A DNA stretch of 64,000 bases, from contig JAJGOT010000459.1 of NCBI GenBank assembly GCA_022457155.1, positions 558,001 to 622,000 of the forward strand. The letters are read 5' to 3'. This DNA is from Cladopsammia gracilis. Lineage: Eukaryota; Cnidaria; Anthozoa; Scleractinia; Dendrophylliidae. Position 1 is the stretch's first letter; every line of letters begins with the position of its first letter. The translations under genes were made by a program, and so were the position numbers. The notes below the pieces were generated by a model. It searched no databases. It was given only the letters and a program-made list of their open reading frames with translations, and was not told the origin of the DNA. Positions 11,580 through 25,200 of the stretch are shown in pieces.

Positions 11580-13364
11580 GTGAAATTGGTTAGTTATTAT
11601 TTAGCTCAGGTATACGAGTCATATATGTGTTCTTCTATTCGTTATGCGCATGCGATAGATAAGCTTAAGGTTTTTATCATGACCATATTTCCGATCAGTG
11701 AAAGCAATTTAAGGCTACGGTGATAACTAAAATCCAACCCTTTGTCAGTCCTGATTATTCACAAAACTGATCAGTGTCGCATAGCCACGACTCAGTTCAA
11801 TTAATACACTAAAATATTTTAAGTATTATTTTTACCTTCATCGAAATCATCAAAGTAAATAGTAAGATTGTCATATTTCGAACTTAAGTACATAAAATAT
11901 TATTTGGTATAAATTTATTTGCTCTGTATAATCATACTGTATGAATGGAGTGAAATCGTCTGTTAATGATACGCTCAGAAGTTAAGAAACCCATCTTATT
12001 CTGGTCATCAAATGACTTCGAGAAATTCGAAATCATAACTCAGTTCGCACAGTTTTGAAACTTAAAACAAGCAAAGTTCATGAATGAAGGAACTGACAAC
12101 ACACCATTCCATAGCAACCGCGCGCGCGTCAAGCGTGATTCACTATCAGCGCGCGCGTGTGCCTCGAAATTTGTTTCTGAGTGAAAAGGATCCATTAGGC
12201 AAAATATGAGGAACAAGATTTGTTGTACCGTGGAAAAGGCAAAATCATTTTCAAATAACATTAACACGGTCTTTAAAGTAATTCCTTATCAACTCACGAA
12301 ACTGGATAACATTTTCTCTATCAGCTGCAGTGATTTACGATCTTTGAAGAAAGTTTCATTTCGTGATTTATCGCATGATTAGTCATTTGCTTGGAGAATG
12401 GATACTTTTGACATTTTGACCTGTTTCAAATGAGTAGACAAAACGAATTATGACCAGTTTTCATCGCTTGAATTCATTTTAAAAGTGTAGAAAAATAAAA
12501 TGGGTGACAGACTAAGGATAAATAGCGGTAAGACAGAATTAAGATCAATGAAAGCTAAAACCTTCACAGTAAACAAATTTAAAAAAAACTTTCTTAATTT
12601 AAAGAGAAAGAAATAGTGAAATGTAATATACACAATAGCCTTTACTTATTCGATGGGGACACATGATAATACTTTCAAAGCAAATCTAAGAGAACTTGAG
12701 AGACTTTCAAATAAGCCGCTTGGAGGCCCTTTGCCGCCGCGCGCATCTGTGAGTCAGCCACGCAGTAAGTCCGTCACGCCAACAAAAACTGGCTGAGGGT
12801 ACCCTGGCTGAGTTCTGTCGATGCAAATTTACTCTCGTAACTGGTTATTAGCATCCAACAGGCGGTGTTTACACAATGGCTTATCAACTTTATAGTGTGT
12901 GGACACTTCAGGTAATGATTCCCACGAGGTTGATAATTTACATTGGTCGAAGTTTCTTCCCAACCTTGAAAGCAAGCACGCGCTACGTGACCACTTCACT
13001 TGCGCAATCTCTTTCACACTAAATAAAGAAAAAAAATCTGAATGAAAACTATGTGAAGCGCGGTGAAAATATTGACAGGCCATTGACTTCCTTTTCAATG
13101 CAAAGTCCGATTAACAAACCAGCCGGATTATACGTCACAGAGCAATATTACCTCACAATAGCCGTGCCGGTCACTGATTGGTTAAGAGCCGTAGGGCATT
13201 AAAAAAAAGTTACACAGCGTGTGAAGTACAGTCAACACACGCCGGCGCCAGGTCATCTAGAAACAAAAGGCAGAGAACTGGGAATTTATAAACTGCGCTA
13301 TCTTGAGTAACTCTCCAGCTTTCGCGTCCTTCTTGTTTGCGATCCGCATTTTGAAGCACTCGCG
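11580..13364. other. Stretch between first exons B and C, no gene seen
   Basis: AT-rich with two GCGCGCG-rich spots (12119-12130 and 12150-12161). No open frame with gene-like composition was found and no clear transposon ends. It would be intronic for transcripts using exons A or B and contains the promoter region of exon C. Confidence 0.5.
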
Positions 13365-16300
13365 ATGTCGGTAACGCCGCAAAGATGGCATCCGTCTTTG
13401 GGACACCGAGCCCACATGTTAGCCTCAGTGAAAGAAGGCCTGTATCATCCCATGCTGCCAACATTTCGGCGAATGGACATGGATACCGCGGGGCATAAGT
13501 TACCTGAAGAACACTCGCGCACTACAACTCCGTTGACCAGGGGTACCGTAATACGATCGAATTACAAGATGATAGATGATCTTGTTTGGCTTACAGCCAG
13601 ATTTTAAATGTTATGTTGTATTTTTATTTCAGATGATTTCAAGAGCAGCACCATCACACTGTTCAGACCAGCCGAGAGGTCGTTGTCAGGCATGGTAAGT
13701 TGATATCCGGCGCAGTTATCGCCTGGTTATGCAGTAAAAGTCCCGGATTTAGTACCGGAACTTCAGGAAGACCTTAATAATCTGCATTTTTTTTTCATGA
13801 AATGTTTGTTTATTTTCAGAGAATAACCGATACAGGGACGTCAACTTCAATCCACATCATATCAGCCCATTGAGTCCGGGTAGGTTTACTTTTTGACAAG
13901 AGCAACAGGTTGTTATTAGGTATAAGGTTGAGTTAAAAAGACCATATTAATCAACATCTAGAGATGGAAAAATCAAGATAATTTTTGTTTAAAAATCGCG
14001 TCTGAAAGACTGTTCATGTGCTCTAAACAACATCGCAGTGAAATCGTCAATTACATCATCCTTGCAAAACTTTTGCCGGTTATTGTGCGGCCTTTAATTT
14101 AATTATGCCATTGCGCACGGATCATTCTTGAGCAAGATTCTGAAGTAATCTGAAGTAATTACACTCTCACTAAAAATCTGCGAATCATTTTCTGTTTTGT
14201 TTTGTACTGTTCTCTTTTCATTGGGTTTGTTTACTCTTTCCGAGGTTTCTGTTGATAGGAAAAGTTTGCACGGAATGCTAGATCCTCCGGAACAAAAACA
14301 CAGGCTTATCAGATTAAAAGCTAGACAGAGTGCGCGATTTACAAGTCAAATGAAAAGCTTCGCTGGGCTTTCAAGTGAACAATATGACAATGAACTGAGC
14401 TTTAAACCTTTTATTCTCAACGGTGGCGCTATTTCAATCTACAAAACAGTGAAAAACAAATATCGCCACAGAATTGTAATGTTCAAAGCTGTTCAACATA
14501 GCCTTCATTTGAACGATCACGCTCGAGGATAGTATAGACAGTCAAAGGCCTACATTACATCAATCAAGTTTTGTCTCTAAAAAGGGAGTTACTAAATTGA
14601 TTTCGCGAAAACTACCCACTACAGATACAGTAAATTTCGATACTTGTCTTTCCTTCTTCTCCTTGTATTCGAGAAAGAGTTTTTCCGCTTTCGTATAAAT
14701 TTACGGCAAGCAGATCATTTGCGCTAGCGTCGATTATTTTTATAGGATGTCGTGTAGTGATTGGTTCACAGCTTAGAATTCCAGCTGTTCTGGGTTTCAT
14801 GGAATAGGATAACATGAAGGTAATAAGAGACATGACGGCCGTAATGAAAATTAAAGACAATGGCCTGCACCAGCGAAGGCAAAACTTGCCTTTTTTTCGG
14901 AGGCCGTGTTCGTGGAAAATGCATGTGGAAAGAATAGCCTTATTTATTTATCTATTTATTTATTTTTTTTTTTTTTGGGGGGGGGGGAGACCCTGAATAT
15001 TAAACAGAGACATAAAGAATCCACCGCACAGCTAGCTCTTTGCTTTTCTCAATTGCAGAGAAAGAGTTTTCGCTTATTACTTTATTTTTTCTTTCATAGA
15101 GGAATGGCGGAATTTCTGGAGCGTTCAATGACAGCAAAATCTCGTCAAAGACAACCTTCTCCCCTCGCTCCAAACGGTAAGTAAAATATCTTAAGATATT
15201 TATACCGAGAGTTTTCAATTTCAGTGTCGTTTGTTTTACGTCAAGGCCTAACCTTTTGCGGATTTTGGTCCCCCATCCCGCCCACCCATATAGTGTCCCC
15301 AATTAGCTCATTTTGCTGCTAAATACATTGACACTTCAATAAAGTTATAATCATCATCACCCTCTTGGTTGTGTTGGGTTTGGTAAGTATCAGATTAGTT
15401 AAGTATCTTCCACTGAACTCTCTTCATTTGACAGCGCCAGTTGGCGGCCGCCTGCAGGGGTGGCTCCCGCGCGCAGAGTTGCCATGGATACCTCCCTGCT
15501 CTGCCTGAATCGCGTCAGGCACCCTGCATCAAGGCACCAGTTCCCAAGCTCATCTAATGGTGATGAGTTTAATTGCCAGCAACAGCAAATAACCGGTTTG
15601 CAATGGGTACTTGTGCGGGTTGCCATGGAGATTTAAACAGTCCACAAAATTCCATGCATACCGTGTTAGACAATTTTTTCTTTCGCAAAATAAAATCTCC
15701 TGTTTGTCCTGATTACTTGTGCGAAAAAAATATCGTAATTGATAAAATCCCCGCGTTTCTACAGCTGTTTGAAGTTAGGTGCTTCTGCCCCATTACCGAG
15801 CATTTGTGGGAGTTGGGTACAAACTTAGCTGTGACGTCATTGAAGGAGACCATTTGCCGCGTTCTCATAAGCATATCACTGCGAAGCGACAAAGGAGAAG
15901 GCATCTTAATGCGAATGGTACTCAAAAGCCAGAAAGGCATTTTGTGCACTCCGATGCCTTTTTTGGGTTTGCCCACAGTTCCTTTGCTTTTCGCATCATG
16001 AAAATCTGATCAATCTCCTTCGATGACGTCACAAGACGCCAAAGCAAAACTCGGACCCATTCTTCACATTACTCGATACTGGCCGAAAGAACTGCCAAAA
16101 TTTGAAACTTTAAAAAACTATAAAAAATCAAGGAAAAATGCTATGGTGAAAAAAAATTCGCACAGATAATCGGGACAATTAGAAGATTTCGTTTGGCGAA
16201 AAACGTTATTGGGGGTTAGTTGCACTTTAAGTCGTAGGCAAATTTGTTTTAGGGGTGGCCAACCATACCATGGAATGGGGGAATAGTTTCAATTTTGATG

Positions 16301-17698
16301 GCGGATTTTCATACACCTTATGGTACTACCAGAGGAGAAAAGGTTCAATAAAAAGAGCATTTAATTTTCCTACTTTACTTTTTATAACTTGATTTTTAAT
16401 TCAACAATGATTTGATGCATTTCCACTGAATTGTTTAGATTCTTTATACTCAAAATTCAAGTAAATAATCGCAATTAACCATTGCTTCTCCAGAACCGTC
16501 AGAGCCTTACACATTTATGCCCGAGCCATACCTGAAATACTCCGCTGATCAGATGAAATTCAATGGTTATGCGACACGGTTCCTGTCACCAAGGGAGACT
16601 GGCTCATGGAGGGTTAGTGATGATTTGAAGACCATTCGAGTTGACAAATCCCGAATTTTAGTTATCGGTGAGACACGTTACCCTCCCCCCTGACCTTCTG
16701 TTCTTCTTTGTTTGTTTACAGTACTCTCTGAGGCAGGAGCCATATATAGACACACGGGGTCAGCGACCTATTCCTGCAACAATCTAGTAAGTTTCACAAA
16801 ATTTGGTATTGTGTGGAATTTGTATTTTTACCACATTGGTCACATTAACCTCTACAAGAACAAATCGCTTTGGCAATATCCATGAACTAGGGAAATATTT
16901 GCAAAAGCTTTTATAGTGGAAGTTTAGCTTTGATTTCCAGTCACGTTGTGAGCAGTTTTCATAATCATGAAGTAGTGTAAGAAAAGTGATTGTTCTTGTG
17001 TGATTAATGCTAACTCATTTTGGGTTTTGTTTCCTTGTATTCTGCAGTGGTCGTTATCGTGATGCACACCCAAGAGCTAGGTAAGTTTGTTGAACACTTC
17101 TTTGAGCATTTAGTTTTAGATATTAAAAAAAAATGGGCCTTTGCACTTTTCTCAGATAGCTCCATTGCAAGCCCTGTTCTGCTGTAATCACCACTGTATG
17201 CCATAACCACTTAACATATCCCTCACTATTTATAACCACATTAACCCTTTCACTTCCAAAGTCAATTATGGAGACATGTGGTGTAGTTCTAATTTCTAAA
17301 TCCGTTGATGAAATCCTATGGTGTGACCATTCAAATGAAACCTCTTCAGCAGTACTTTTGCATGGTTACCTTTTGTTCTAACTTTTAAGTATGTTGATGA
17401 AATCCTATGGTGTGACCATTCAAATGAAACCTCTTCAGCAGTACTTTTGCATGGTACCATTTGTTTTTCAATATTTTACAAAATGAAATTTGGGAATTTT
17501 GGCACTTTTGGGAGTTATGGGGTTATTTATAGTTTTAATTTTAACATTCAACCCCCTCCCCTGAGTAGCATGACATTGCCGGCAGCTCCTACTTCTCCCC
17601 ACCAACCTTACCCACATGAAACACCTTCGTTTACAGTAATTTCAAAATGACTTACAATTTTCTTTTTTTACAGTGTTGCGGCAATGCATTGGCGGTGA
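13365..17698 (+). CDS. Ciliary/sperm microtubule-associated protein-like (SPMIP8/TEPP-like?), body with first exon C
   Basis: Nine exons in this form: 13365-13542, 13633-13694, 13822-13879, 15102-15176, 15458-15559, 16494-16612, 16722-16786, 17048-17080, 17674-17698 (TGA); 717 nt, 238 residues, every join in phase with GT/AG ends. The product is basic, rich in Pro, Arg and Tyr, and has no signal peptide or membrane segment. It starts MSVTPQRWHPSLGHRAH and has SVKEGLYHPMLPTFRRMDMD and LPEEHSR. Later come NNRYRDVNFNPHHISPLSPG, EPYLKYSADQMKFNGYATRF and a C-terminus YGRYRDAHPRASVAAMHWR. Such short Tyr/Arg/Pro-rich proteins are typical of doublet-microtubule inner proteins; SPMIP8/TEPP is my best guess from memory of the LPTxRRMDMD block, not verified. 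In exons 13822 and 15102 the second of two close AG acceptors keeps the frame. A poly(A) signal AATAAA occurs near 18004. Confidence 0.72.
15262..15352 (+). repeat. 3' tail of a tRNA-derived SINE
   Basis: AGTGTCCCCAATTAGCTC followed by GCTAAATACATTGACACTTC and AATAAAGTTATAATCATCATC matches the tail I associate with a common coral SINE. The tRNA-like head is missing. It sits in the intron 15177-15457. Confidence 0.5.
17304..17457 (+). repeat. Two copies of the 89-bp repeat
   Basis: GTTGATGAAATCCTATGGTG begins at 17304 and 17393, with CATTCAAATGAAACCTCTTC and AGCAGTACTTTTGCATGGT in both. Same family as 82-236. Confidence 0.85.
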
Positions 17699-18120
17699 AT
17701 GTCTATCAAGCATGGAAAGAAACAGCCTCAAGTATCACTAAACAGTTGGACTGTAAAAAGACCAAGCTCCATTTCATTTTCTTGTTTAAGAAATATCCCA
17801 ATGGATTTTCCCTGTAACTTAACAAAAAAAATATTACTTCAGCACCCGAGTGAAAATACTGTGAATTTTCAGCATTGTGGGCAATGAACATTTTGGATAC
17901 AAATATAATATTTTGCAAAAGGGAAATATGCAGATTGTTAATGGTCATAGAAGTTTACACATGTATATTGAAATAGGTATCACTTTTAAAATGGCAGTGT
18001 TTGTAAATAAAAGAGTTAAAACCACAGCAGTGTTATTGTTTTGTTACAGAGCTCACCTGACAGTTTGTTGCTCAAAACTATTAAAATTACAGCCAGTGTA
18101 GCAGGCGCCAGTTCATTTAT

Positions 18121-18223
18121 AAGGTGAAATTTCGAGGACGCAAGTGAGAGGGGAACACATTAAAGGAAGAGGTGGCAGCACCACCTCTCTCCTTCAAGCG
18201 TCCTCTAAATTTCGCCCTATAAA
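18121..18223. repeat. Inverted repeat around AAATTTCG..GGACGC
   Basis: AAGGTGAAATTTCGAGGACGC on the left is mirrored by GCGTCCTCTAAATTTCGCCCT on the right, with GGAGAGGTGGCAGCACCACCTCTC-like inner palindrome (AGGTGG..CCACCT). Foldback element just past the 3' end of the microtubule-protein-like gene. Confidence 0.6.
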
Positions 18224-18229
18224 AAAATG

Positions 18230-19210
18230 TTCCCCATAAATAAACTTGAGCCTGGTATGTGGCCTTATTAAATCACACCATTCATGAGAACCCGCTTAAT
18301 ACAGCCACCCCGGACAGTAACGGTGCATGTAGTAGGGACAGTAACAGTTTCTGTGGTCCCATCAGTGTCCTTATAAACAGGGTTTGACTGTAAAATAATA
18401 ATTCAAGATAACAGTCACTTAATGCAAAATTAATTCACATTGGAATTTATTTAAATTCTATACTAGCAGTAATCGGAGATTATGGAGGCGCGTTCGAAGG
18501 AACTTCCGGCGGAAATGAGCCCCTAAAAAAGCAATAGGGGCGGCCATTTGGAAGTATGTAAACCACAGGACAACCAACAGGAACCAAATTAGAATTGCGT
18601 TCATGGCAAAGTGCTTTATAACACTGCTATTTATTTAGCAATAACAGCAGTTACCAAGCTGGATGAAGGGACGCTACACAGCTCTGCCAAGAACAAGTGA
18701 GAAAATACATCTCTAAATAGTACTTGAGTTGAAAAACCGCACTAATAGTTCATGCATGCTAATAGCAATGGGTGAGTGCATGTTTCGTTTTCGGGAAGAT
18801 GGATATACTAGCAGTTAGCAATGAAAGTAGTTTTTGTTACCTTTTTGTGAAATTGTACCTAAGGTTTAAATAGCATTAAGCCCCAATTTTTGCTTAAAAT
18901 ACAGCCAAAATATTCTGGCAAGGAGGAAAAGGTCTTTATGTGTTTTGGAGGAAATTACATTCGCACCCTTTTTCACAGTTAATCAGAACTGACTTAACAT
19001 GATCTTCATTTTCAATTTTCTTTTACAGTGCCTATCAGAGAACAATGAAAAAGAAGCTAAAATTTTAGACAAGAAAGAATAGTCCTGCCAGTCTGGAAAA
19101 AAGATTTTAGTAAAGCAAACAAAATATCCTAAAGTGGCTCATGTTTTATATTCATTGAAGGCAGGAGTCTAGCAAACAATAGAGGACTCTCACACACCAC
19201 TTTGGTTGTG
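18230..19210. other. Space between convergent genes, nothing firm
   Basis: Converging 3' ends: the + strand gene stops at 17698 and the PDI gene stops at 19214. I see scattered AATAAA-like motifs and a GC-rich patch near 18485-18550 but no supportable gene. A short + strand segment at 19029-19063 (acceptor cag, then YQRTMKKKLKF-stop) could be a last exon but has no partner I trust. Confidence 0.4.
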
Positions 19211-19213
19211 AGT

Positions 19214-22200
19214 TTACAGCTCCTCTTTGGCTGCATCAGCTTTGAACTGTTTCAAGATGTTGCGACGCATGCTGAACTCATCCTTCTTGGCATCACTGAT
19301 GGCACCCTCTGTAATAAACAAAATATCAACAACCATCATTAAAAATAATTATTTTTCTGTGTTGGTGCTGCTAAGGCAGATAATTTCCTCTTTATGGTGA
19401 ACCTCCAATAATGCCCAGATGGAGTTTGTCTCAGTTGTACTGCAGTTCTGTATAATGGAACTTGATAATAATTATGACCACCCTGTTATGATGGCCACGT
19501 TTAATTTTGGACTTAAAAAAAGTTCAGTCATTTTCTTATGTGAAAACCTCATATATTTGACCAACCCATCAATCCAACCAACGACCACCTTTTGGAGTCC
19601 TCACCTTATTATCTCAGTCAATTATTTACTCCGTTAATATTTATACATGAAAACATTACTCAATTCTGATTGGCTAAGAGCAGTGCAGTTCAAGTGTAAC
19701 ACCAGTGAAAAAAGTGTAACACTAATGCAAATTACAAATAAAAAAAAATATGATGCAAAGATGTTTTGCCAAAAAAAAATTGCAAAAAAAATTTTTATGC
19801 AAAAATGTTTTGCAAAAAAAAAAATTGCCCCCCCCCCCCTCCAAAAAAAAAAAAAAAATGGCAAAAAAAATGGATGCAAATTTTTTTCATGTATAATTAT
19901 TAATAAGTGATCATACAGTTTTCTTGTTCACTTTGGGATTAATTTGCACTTGTGAGTTTTTCAAAAAGCTCAAATTGCACTTGACGAAGCGGCTCATGCA
20001 ATTTGAGCTTTTTGAAAAACTCACTCGTGCAAATTAATCCCAAATTGAACTCGAAACCGTATGATTACCTATACTAATTCCACCACTTGATATGCATAAT
20101 GGAATAATAATCACTACAATAATTAGACATTTTGTCCAGTAAAAAGAAAATCTTACCAAGAAGACGTTCCACGCGATCAATCTCAGTAGTTACAAAGGAG
20201 TCTCCCTTACTCTGCACCTTCTCCATAACCTTAGTATAGTAGGTTGCCATCCTGCACAAAGCAACAAGTTAATCTCCATTTACCATGTAACTGAAATATG
20301 TCGACCAGAATTTCAAAGCTGGTTTTTTTTTTCAGCTGTTAACTTTATCAGTATTTTAAACATTCATTTAAAACAAGAACTATAATTATTATAATTATTT
20401 ATTGCTGCTAAAAAAATCATCTCACTTTGTGTTTTCTTGTGCATCAACAAGGGATTTGGCCTCTTCCAAGATTGCATCACGTTTATCCTAAAAACAAAAC
20501 CATCATCACATAAGTTGCAAACATTCAGACACAATTATTTTACAATTGTCAGTTATGTTATCTCAGTTTTTACTTTTACCTTATTAGCCATGAAATCCTT
20601 GGCAAACTCATCAAATTTCTCAATCCTTCCCGCCTAATATAGAAATGAAAAAGAAAAGAACTCGTTTCATTTGCTTGAAATCCTTATTTCTGATAGATTG
20701 TGTGTTAGCAAGTACCAGTTAGTTAGGGATTGGGGGAAGGTCTCCATAAATGTATGGCTTCAGCACACCACGTTGGAACATGTTATGTGCAGGTATTTTT
20801 CATTGTTTTTCCATCTATGGGTTTGCCAGTGATATTGTCTGCAGCAATTGTACATGAAGTCCTGTATTCTTGAAAATATGGCTCCTTAGCAAAACAGGGG
20901 TGGATCTCAAGTGGGGCATTTGCATGAACCCTGTTTCCTCTCCCTGCCACGTTAATTTTGTATGAAATTATTAGTATCTGTGGCAAAACTATTAAAGTTA
21001 CATGTAGCTCCTGAATGGCTAAGTGGCCAGAAACTGAGTTCACAACCCACAGCTAGACAGTGCACACCATTTATATATCAGCCAATGAAGAAAACATTAC
21101 CTCCTGACTAAGTGCTCCTCCAGCAACACGGTTGGTTTTGCATTTATCATTCAGAAAGTCCGAAGTCTTGCTCTTCACGACCCCCATTGTAAGTACAACA
21201 GAACAGCAACATCATCAATTAAAAACAGTTATACTTTACCACCTTAGGAAAACCATGTTTGTAACTATACATGAAATGACAAAATTGTACACAAATGGGT
21301 TTGCACAAGAATTAAAGGTGACTATGGCATGGACATCTGAGGATGAGATGCATTTTTACTCAAAAAATTAATAAAATAAATCTGTTTTCATATGAATGAA
21401 AGAAATCTGGGATGTTTAAGGAAAATAGAAATGCTCCCAATTTAACCCTGACCATCCAAGATGAATGGGGATGTCCAAGATTTTATGTTTTCATAAATTG
21501 GAACAATCTGGGATGGCCAGGAAACAGTGATCCTGATGGTCTGGGATTATCCCGACATATGAAAACCAGGCTTTTAGTACTAATAAATTATATAATTATA
21601 CTTTTAAGTATATGCAGAATAAATTCAATGAGAAAAATAATGAGAAAATTCATAACTTAGAATAGTACCTCCTCTCCATCTTTGTTATCCTTAGGGAAGA
21701 ATTTGAGGGTAGGGAAGCCACTGATGCCATACCTGTAATAATAATATTAATGCAGCAAAAGTATATTAATATAACTCTTTTCGGCAAAAGAATATGCATG
21801 TACAAGAATTTAATCTCTGAAAAAAAAAAACAAGCACTGAAATAAAATAAATTCATGCAGTGATAAAACTAGGCACCAGGCCAAAAATGACAAAGAACAA
21901 ATTTGTCATGTCAAAAACGTTGTGTTTAATTATTAAGTAAACATATCATACATTTGCATTTATTTACCCAGCTGTACATTAATTAACATAAAACTTGAAG
22001 AAATTGACATAGCATTGTACGTACAATAGGCCATTTGCACGATGACGTCATTTGACTACTACTACCAGAATCCTTCAGTTTTTTGTTTTGTGGTGCAAAT
22101 TAGGGCTACTGTTATTTAAACCGCACTGGGATTACAAAATTTAAAGAAGAAAGGAAAAACGAAATGAATTCTGGTAGTAGTAGTCAAATGACGTCATCGT

Positions 22201-25200
22201 GCAAATAGCCAATTGTATAAAAACAAAGAAGGATTAGATTGTTTGAAGTCATGTTCGCCAAAAAGCAGCTTTGAGGAAAGAAAAGGATGATGATGATGAT
22301 GATGAAAAGTCATGTGACCATACTGACCACTTGCTTATTGCTTACTTTTCTCCTAAGCCCTTTTCTGAATCGGCATCCACTTTGGCCACAACACACTGAA
22401 AAAAATAATCTCTTTATTAATTCCTACACACACATTGGACAGACATAAATGTTAAGACTGACCTATAAAATTAATGTTTATCGAACATGTTGCAAAACGT
22501 TGTATCCAATCAATTAAATACATGTATGTGTTTGCTTGATCAGGGGAGTGGGGATGGTGCAGGGATGGTACAGTCAAGAATGTGGCCTGGGTTCGATTCC
22601 CAGAGGCAACACCATATGTGGGTTGAGTCTGTTGTTGGTTCTTGTCCTTGCTCCAAGGGTTTTTTCTCTGGGTAATGCCGGTTTTCCTCTCTTCACAAAA
22701 ACCAACATTTCCTAATTCCAATTCGATCCTAAAACAGTGGAAGTAAGAGCCATATACTCATGGATTCCATTGAAATTCCTATTTATTTATTTTTATTTAC
22801 AGTGGTACATTGTACTATAAAACTTGCATTTGGTTCATTCTGGAATGCTTTTCCCACAAGGTCATACACAGAAGTAAGCATTTTACAATGACCACACCCT
22901 GAAAATAGAAAGAATATTCACAATAAAAGTTAGCAAGGAAATCAGTTCATTGCAATGCATTTCTCACGCACATTAGCTATCCATAGAAAGCTGAACAATG
23001 CAGCCTAAAATGTTATAATGTTTAAAAGTTTGATCATATAAAGTTTGCTCTTATTGGCTGTATGCCAGTTTTTAGGAACAATTGTATGACAAGCAATTGG
23101 GATGTCTGCTACTATCAGACTATTTTATTTCTTGTGGAAATCACTATACAAAGCAACAAGTAACAGCCAACTGACAGTCAGGCCATCATTTTCTTCTCCT
23201 TGGTGTTTTTCAGTACAACAACAACTTGATTTTATAATATTTTTGCTGGAAACTCAGCCATGTCCGCAGAAGTGGATGGAAAACACGGCAACAATAGTTT
23301 TAGAGCCTCGCGAGTACCAAATAAGCATGTTTAACTGTCATTAATTATGTGAATGTTTAGGACATCCTTTGTCTTGTCTAAGGCAATAGATTCAAAGTTT
23401 GAAGAGTCCAAATCCACTACATTGGTCTCATGTTTGAAGATAGCTTTATTAGCTCTGGCTCCTAATGAATGCAAATCACACATTAACTATGAATATTTTA
23501 CTCTTGAGAGCACACCAAATTTGAACAGTGGAAGCAACAGCCACCTCATGGATGCCACCGAAATTACTAATTATTTTATTTTTATTTCACTTTCTTTATC
23601 AAAGTTTATTCATGGAAGGGTGTAGACAAAACATGGACCCCCCCTTTCTGGACCCCCTTCTGGACCCCCGTTCTGGACCCCTTTCTGGACCCCTTAATTT
23701 TTCGGTAAAAAAAATAAAAATTAAATGAAATAAAAATTAAAGTAATATAAATAATTAAACAGGGCACGCAACTCACCTGAAAATCTTCGATCAGTGAGTT
23801 CGATTTTCTGGCTAAATTCCACAGGTTATTACCAGTTGAAGCTGAAACTCCTTCTTTGCAATCACTTACTTAGTTAATTTGGTGATGTATTTACGCGAAA
23901 AGTTGCGAAAACGTCAAGAATCCGCACGTACAAGTTCACCGATCTTACCCGCCATTTTGTTCCAAGCCGCCATATTGATTTTGCCGCTGACCAGTATGCC
24001 CACGCTTCATGGAGAGCGGTGGGGATGGTGATCGACGGTGAGTGATTCATTTGCAATTAAAATCAGGCTACAATCTCTTCCATCCTTTGAAATCGTTTTG
24101 TCTTTTGTTAAGAAAATAACATTTGATGTGTTCACAGCCCCATTTTGGAACCAGAAAGTGTTAGTCTTTTTTCAGAGCGTGCAAGTTTCCTTGTACCGTT
24201 GTCCTAAAACATCTGAATCTTGCATAGTAGATACTCATTGTCAGGATTTGTACGTTCATGTGCCCCAGCTTCTTGCTTTTGTTTATTTATAGGCTATGTA
24301 ACTCAGAATCAGTTTCCCAGAAGGAAAAGGGCATTTGATTTGGGTAAAAAAATGTATGTTCCAGCTGGGGGAGAGGGTGTAAATTAATTTTACATATGAT
24401 AGAGTAATAATTCAGGGATGGAAACATGCTGTAAATGTTTACTGTGGGCAATGTTGTCAGTTTATCTAGACGTCGGACACACAGACCCGGTCCAGAAAGG
24501 GGTCCAGAAAGGGGTCCAGAAGGGGGGTCCAGAAGGGGGTCCACGTCTTGTCTACACCCTTCATGGAAGGTCATTGAAAAGGGGATCTCAAACACTTTAA
24601 TGGAAAGCATCATACCATAATTAAAACTGGAATTTCCAGAGGTGGATGGAGGGTTCAAACCAATCAAAAAACTTTTGCGGGGGGGGGGGGAGGGGTAGAT
24701 GTACCATTATGAATGTACAAGTACCCTGCAGTAACAAATTAAATAGTCAGAATTACAAAACTAAGGTTTTGTTTACTGACTCAAAATTTAAAAGCATATC
24801 ACACAAATCAAGGTTTGAGTCTGTCAGTGAAAGGGTTGAAAAGATAATAGAGATTTGTTTTACAAATGCTTGAAAATTGTACATAGAACGATATACATGT
24901 AAAAGGCTCTCTTACCAGATTTGCCTTCAATAAATGATACTAGATCTTTGAGATCTCTTCCACCTGAATAACTGTCATTAAAAATACATAAATATACATA
25001 ATTTAAAAATATAGATAGATCGAAAGCAATAAACTTTAAGTTTCTTTGGTGGAAGCAGTTGCAGTTAGAATTGAATAGTCCACAGATAAAATAGTTACAT
25101 GTAGTTCTATCTTGAACAGGATAATAAACAGCAGTCTGTAGACTGATCATTCAGGTCATTGTAGTTCTGAAAAGAGCTGTTGTTGTTGACATTAGCTGAC

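Noticed and set aside
15573..16009. Overlapping 76-142 codon frames between exons 15559 and 16494 of the microtubule-protein-like gene
   Set aside because: Intronic, open on both strands with no shared pattern with the gene; the spliced model is in frame without them.
18481..18525. A micro-gene starting MEARSKELPAEMSP
   Set aside because: Only 14 codons, no conserved context, lies in a repeat-rich convergent intergenic region.
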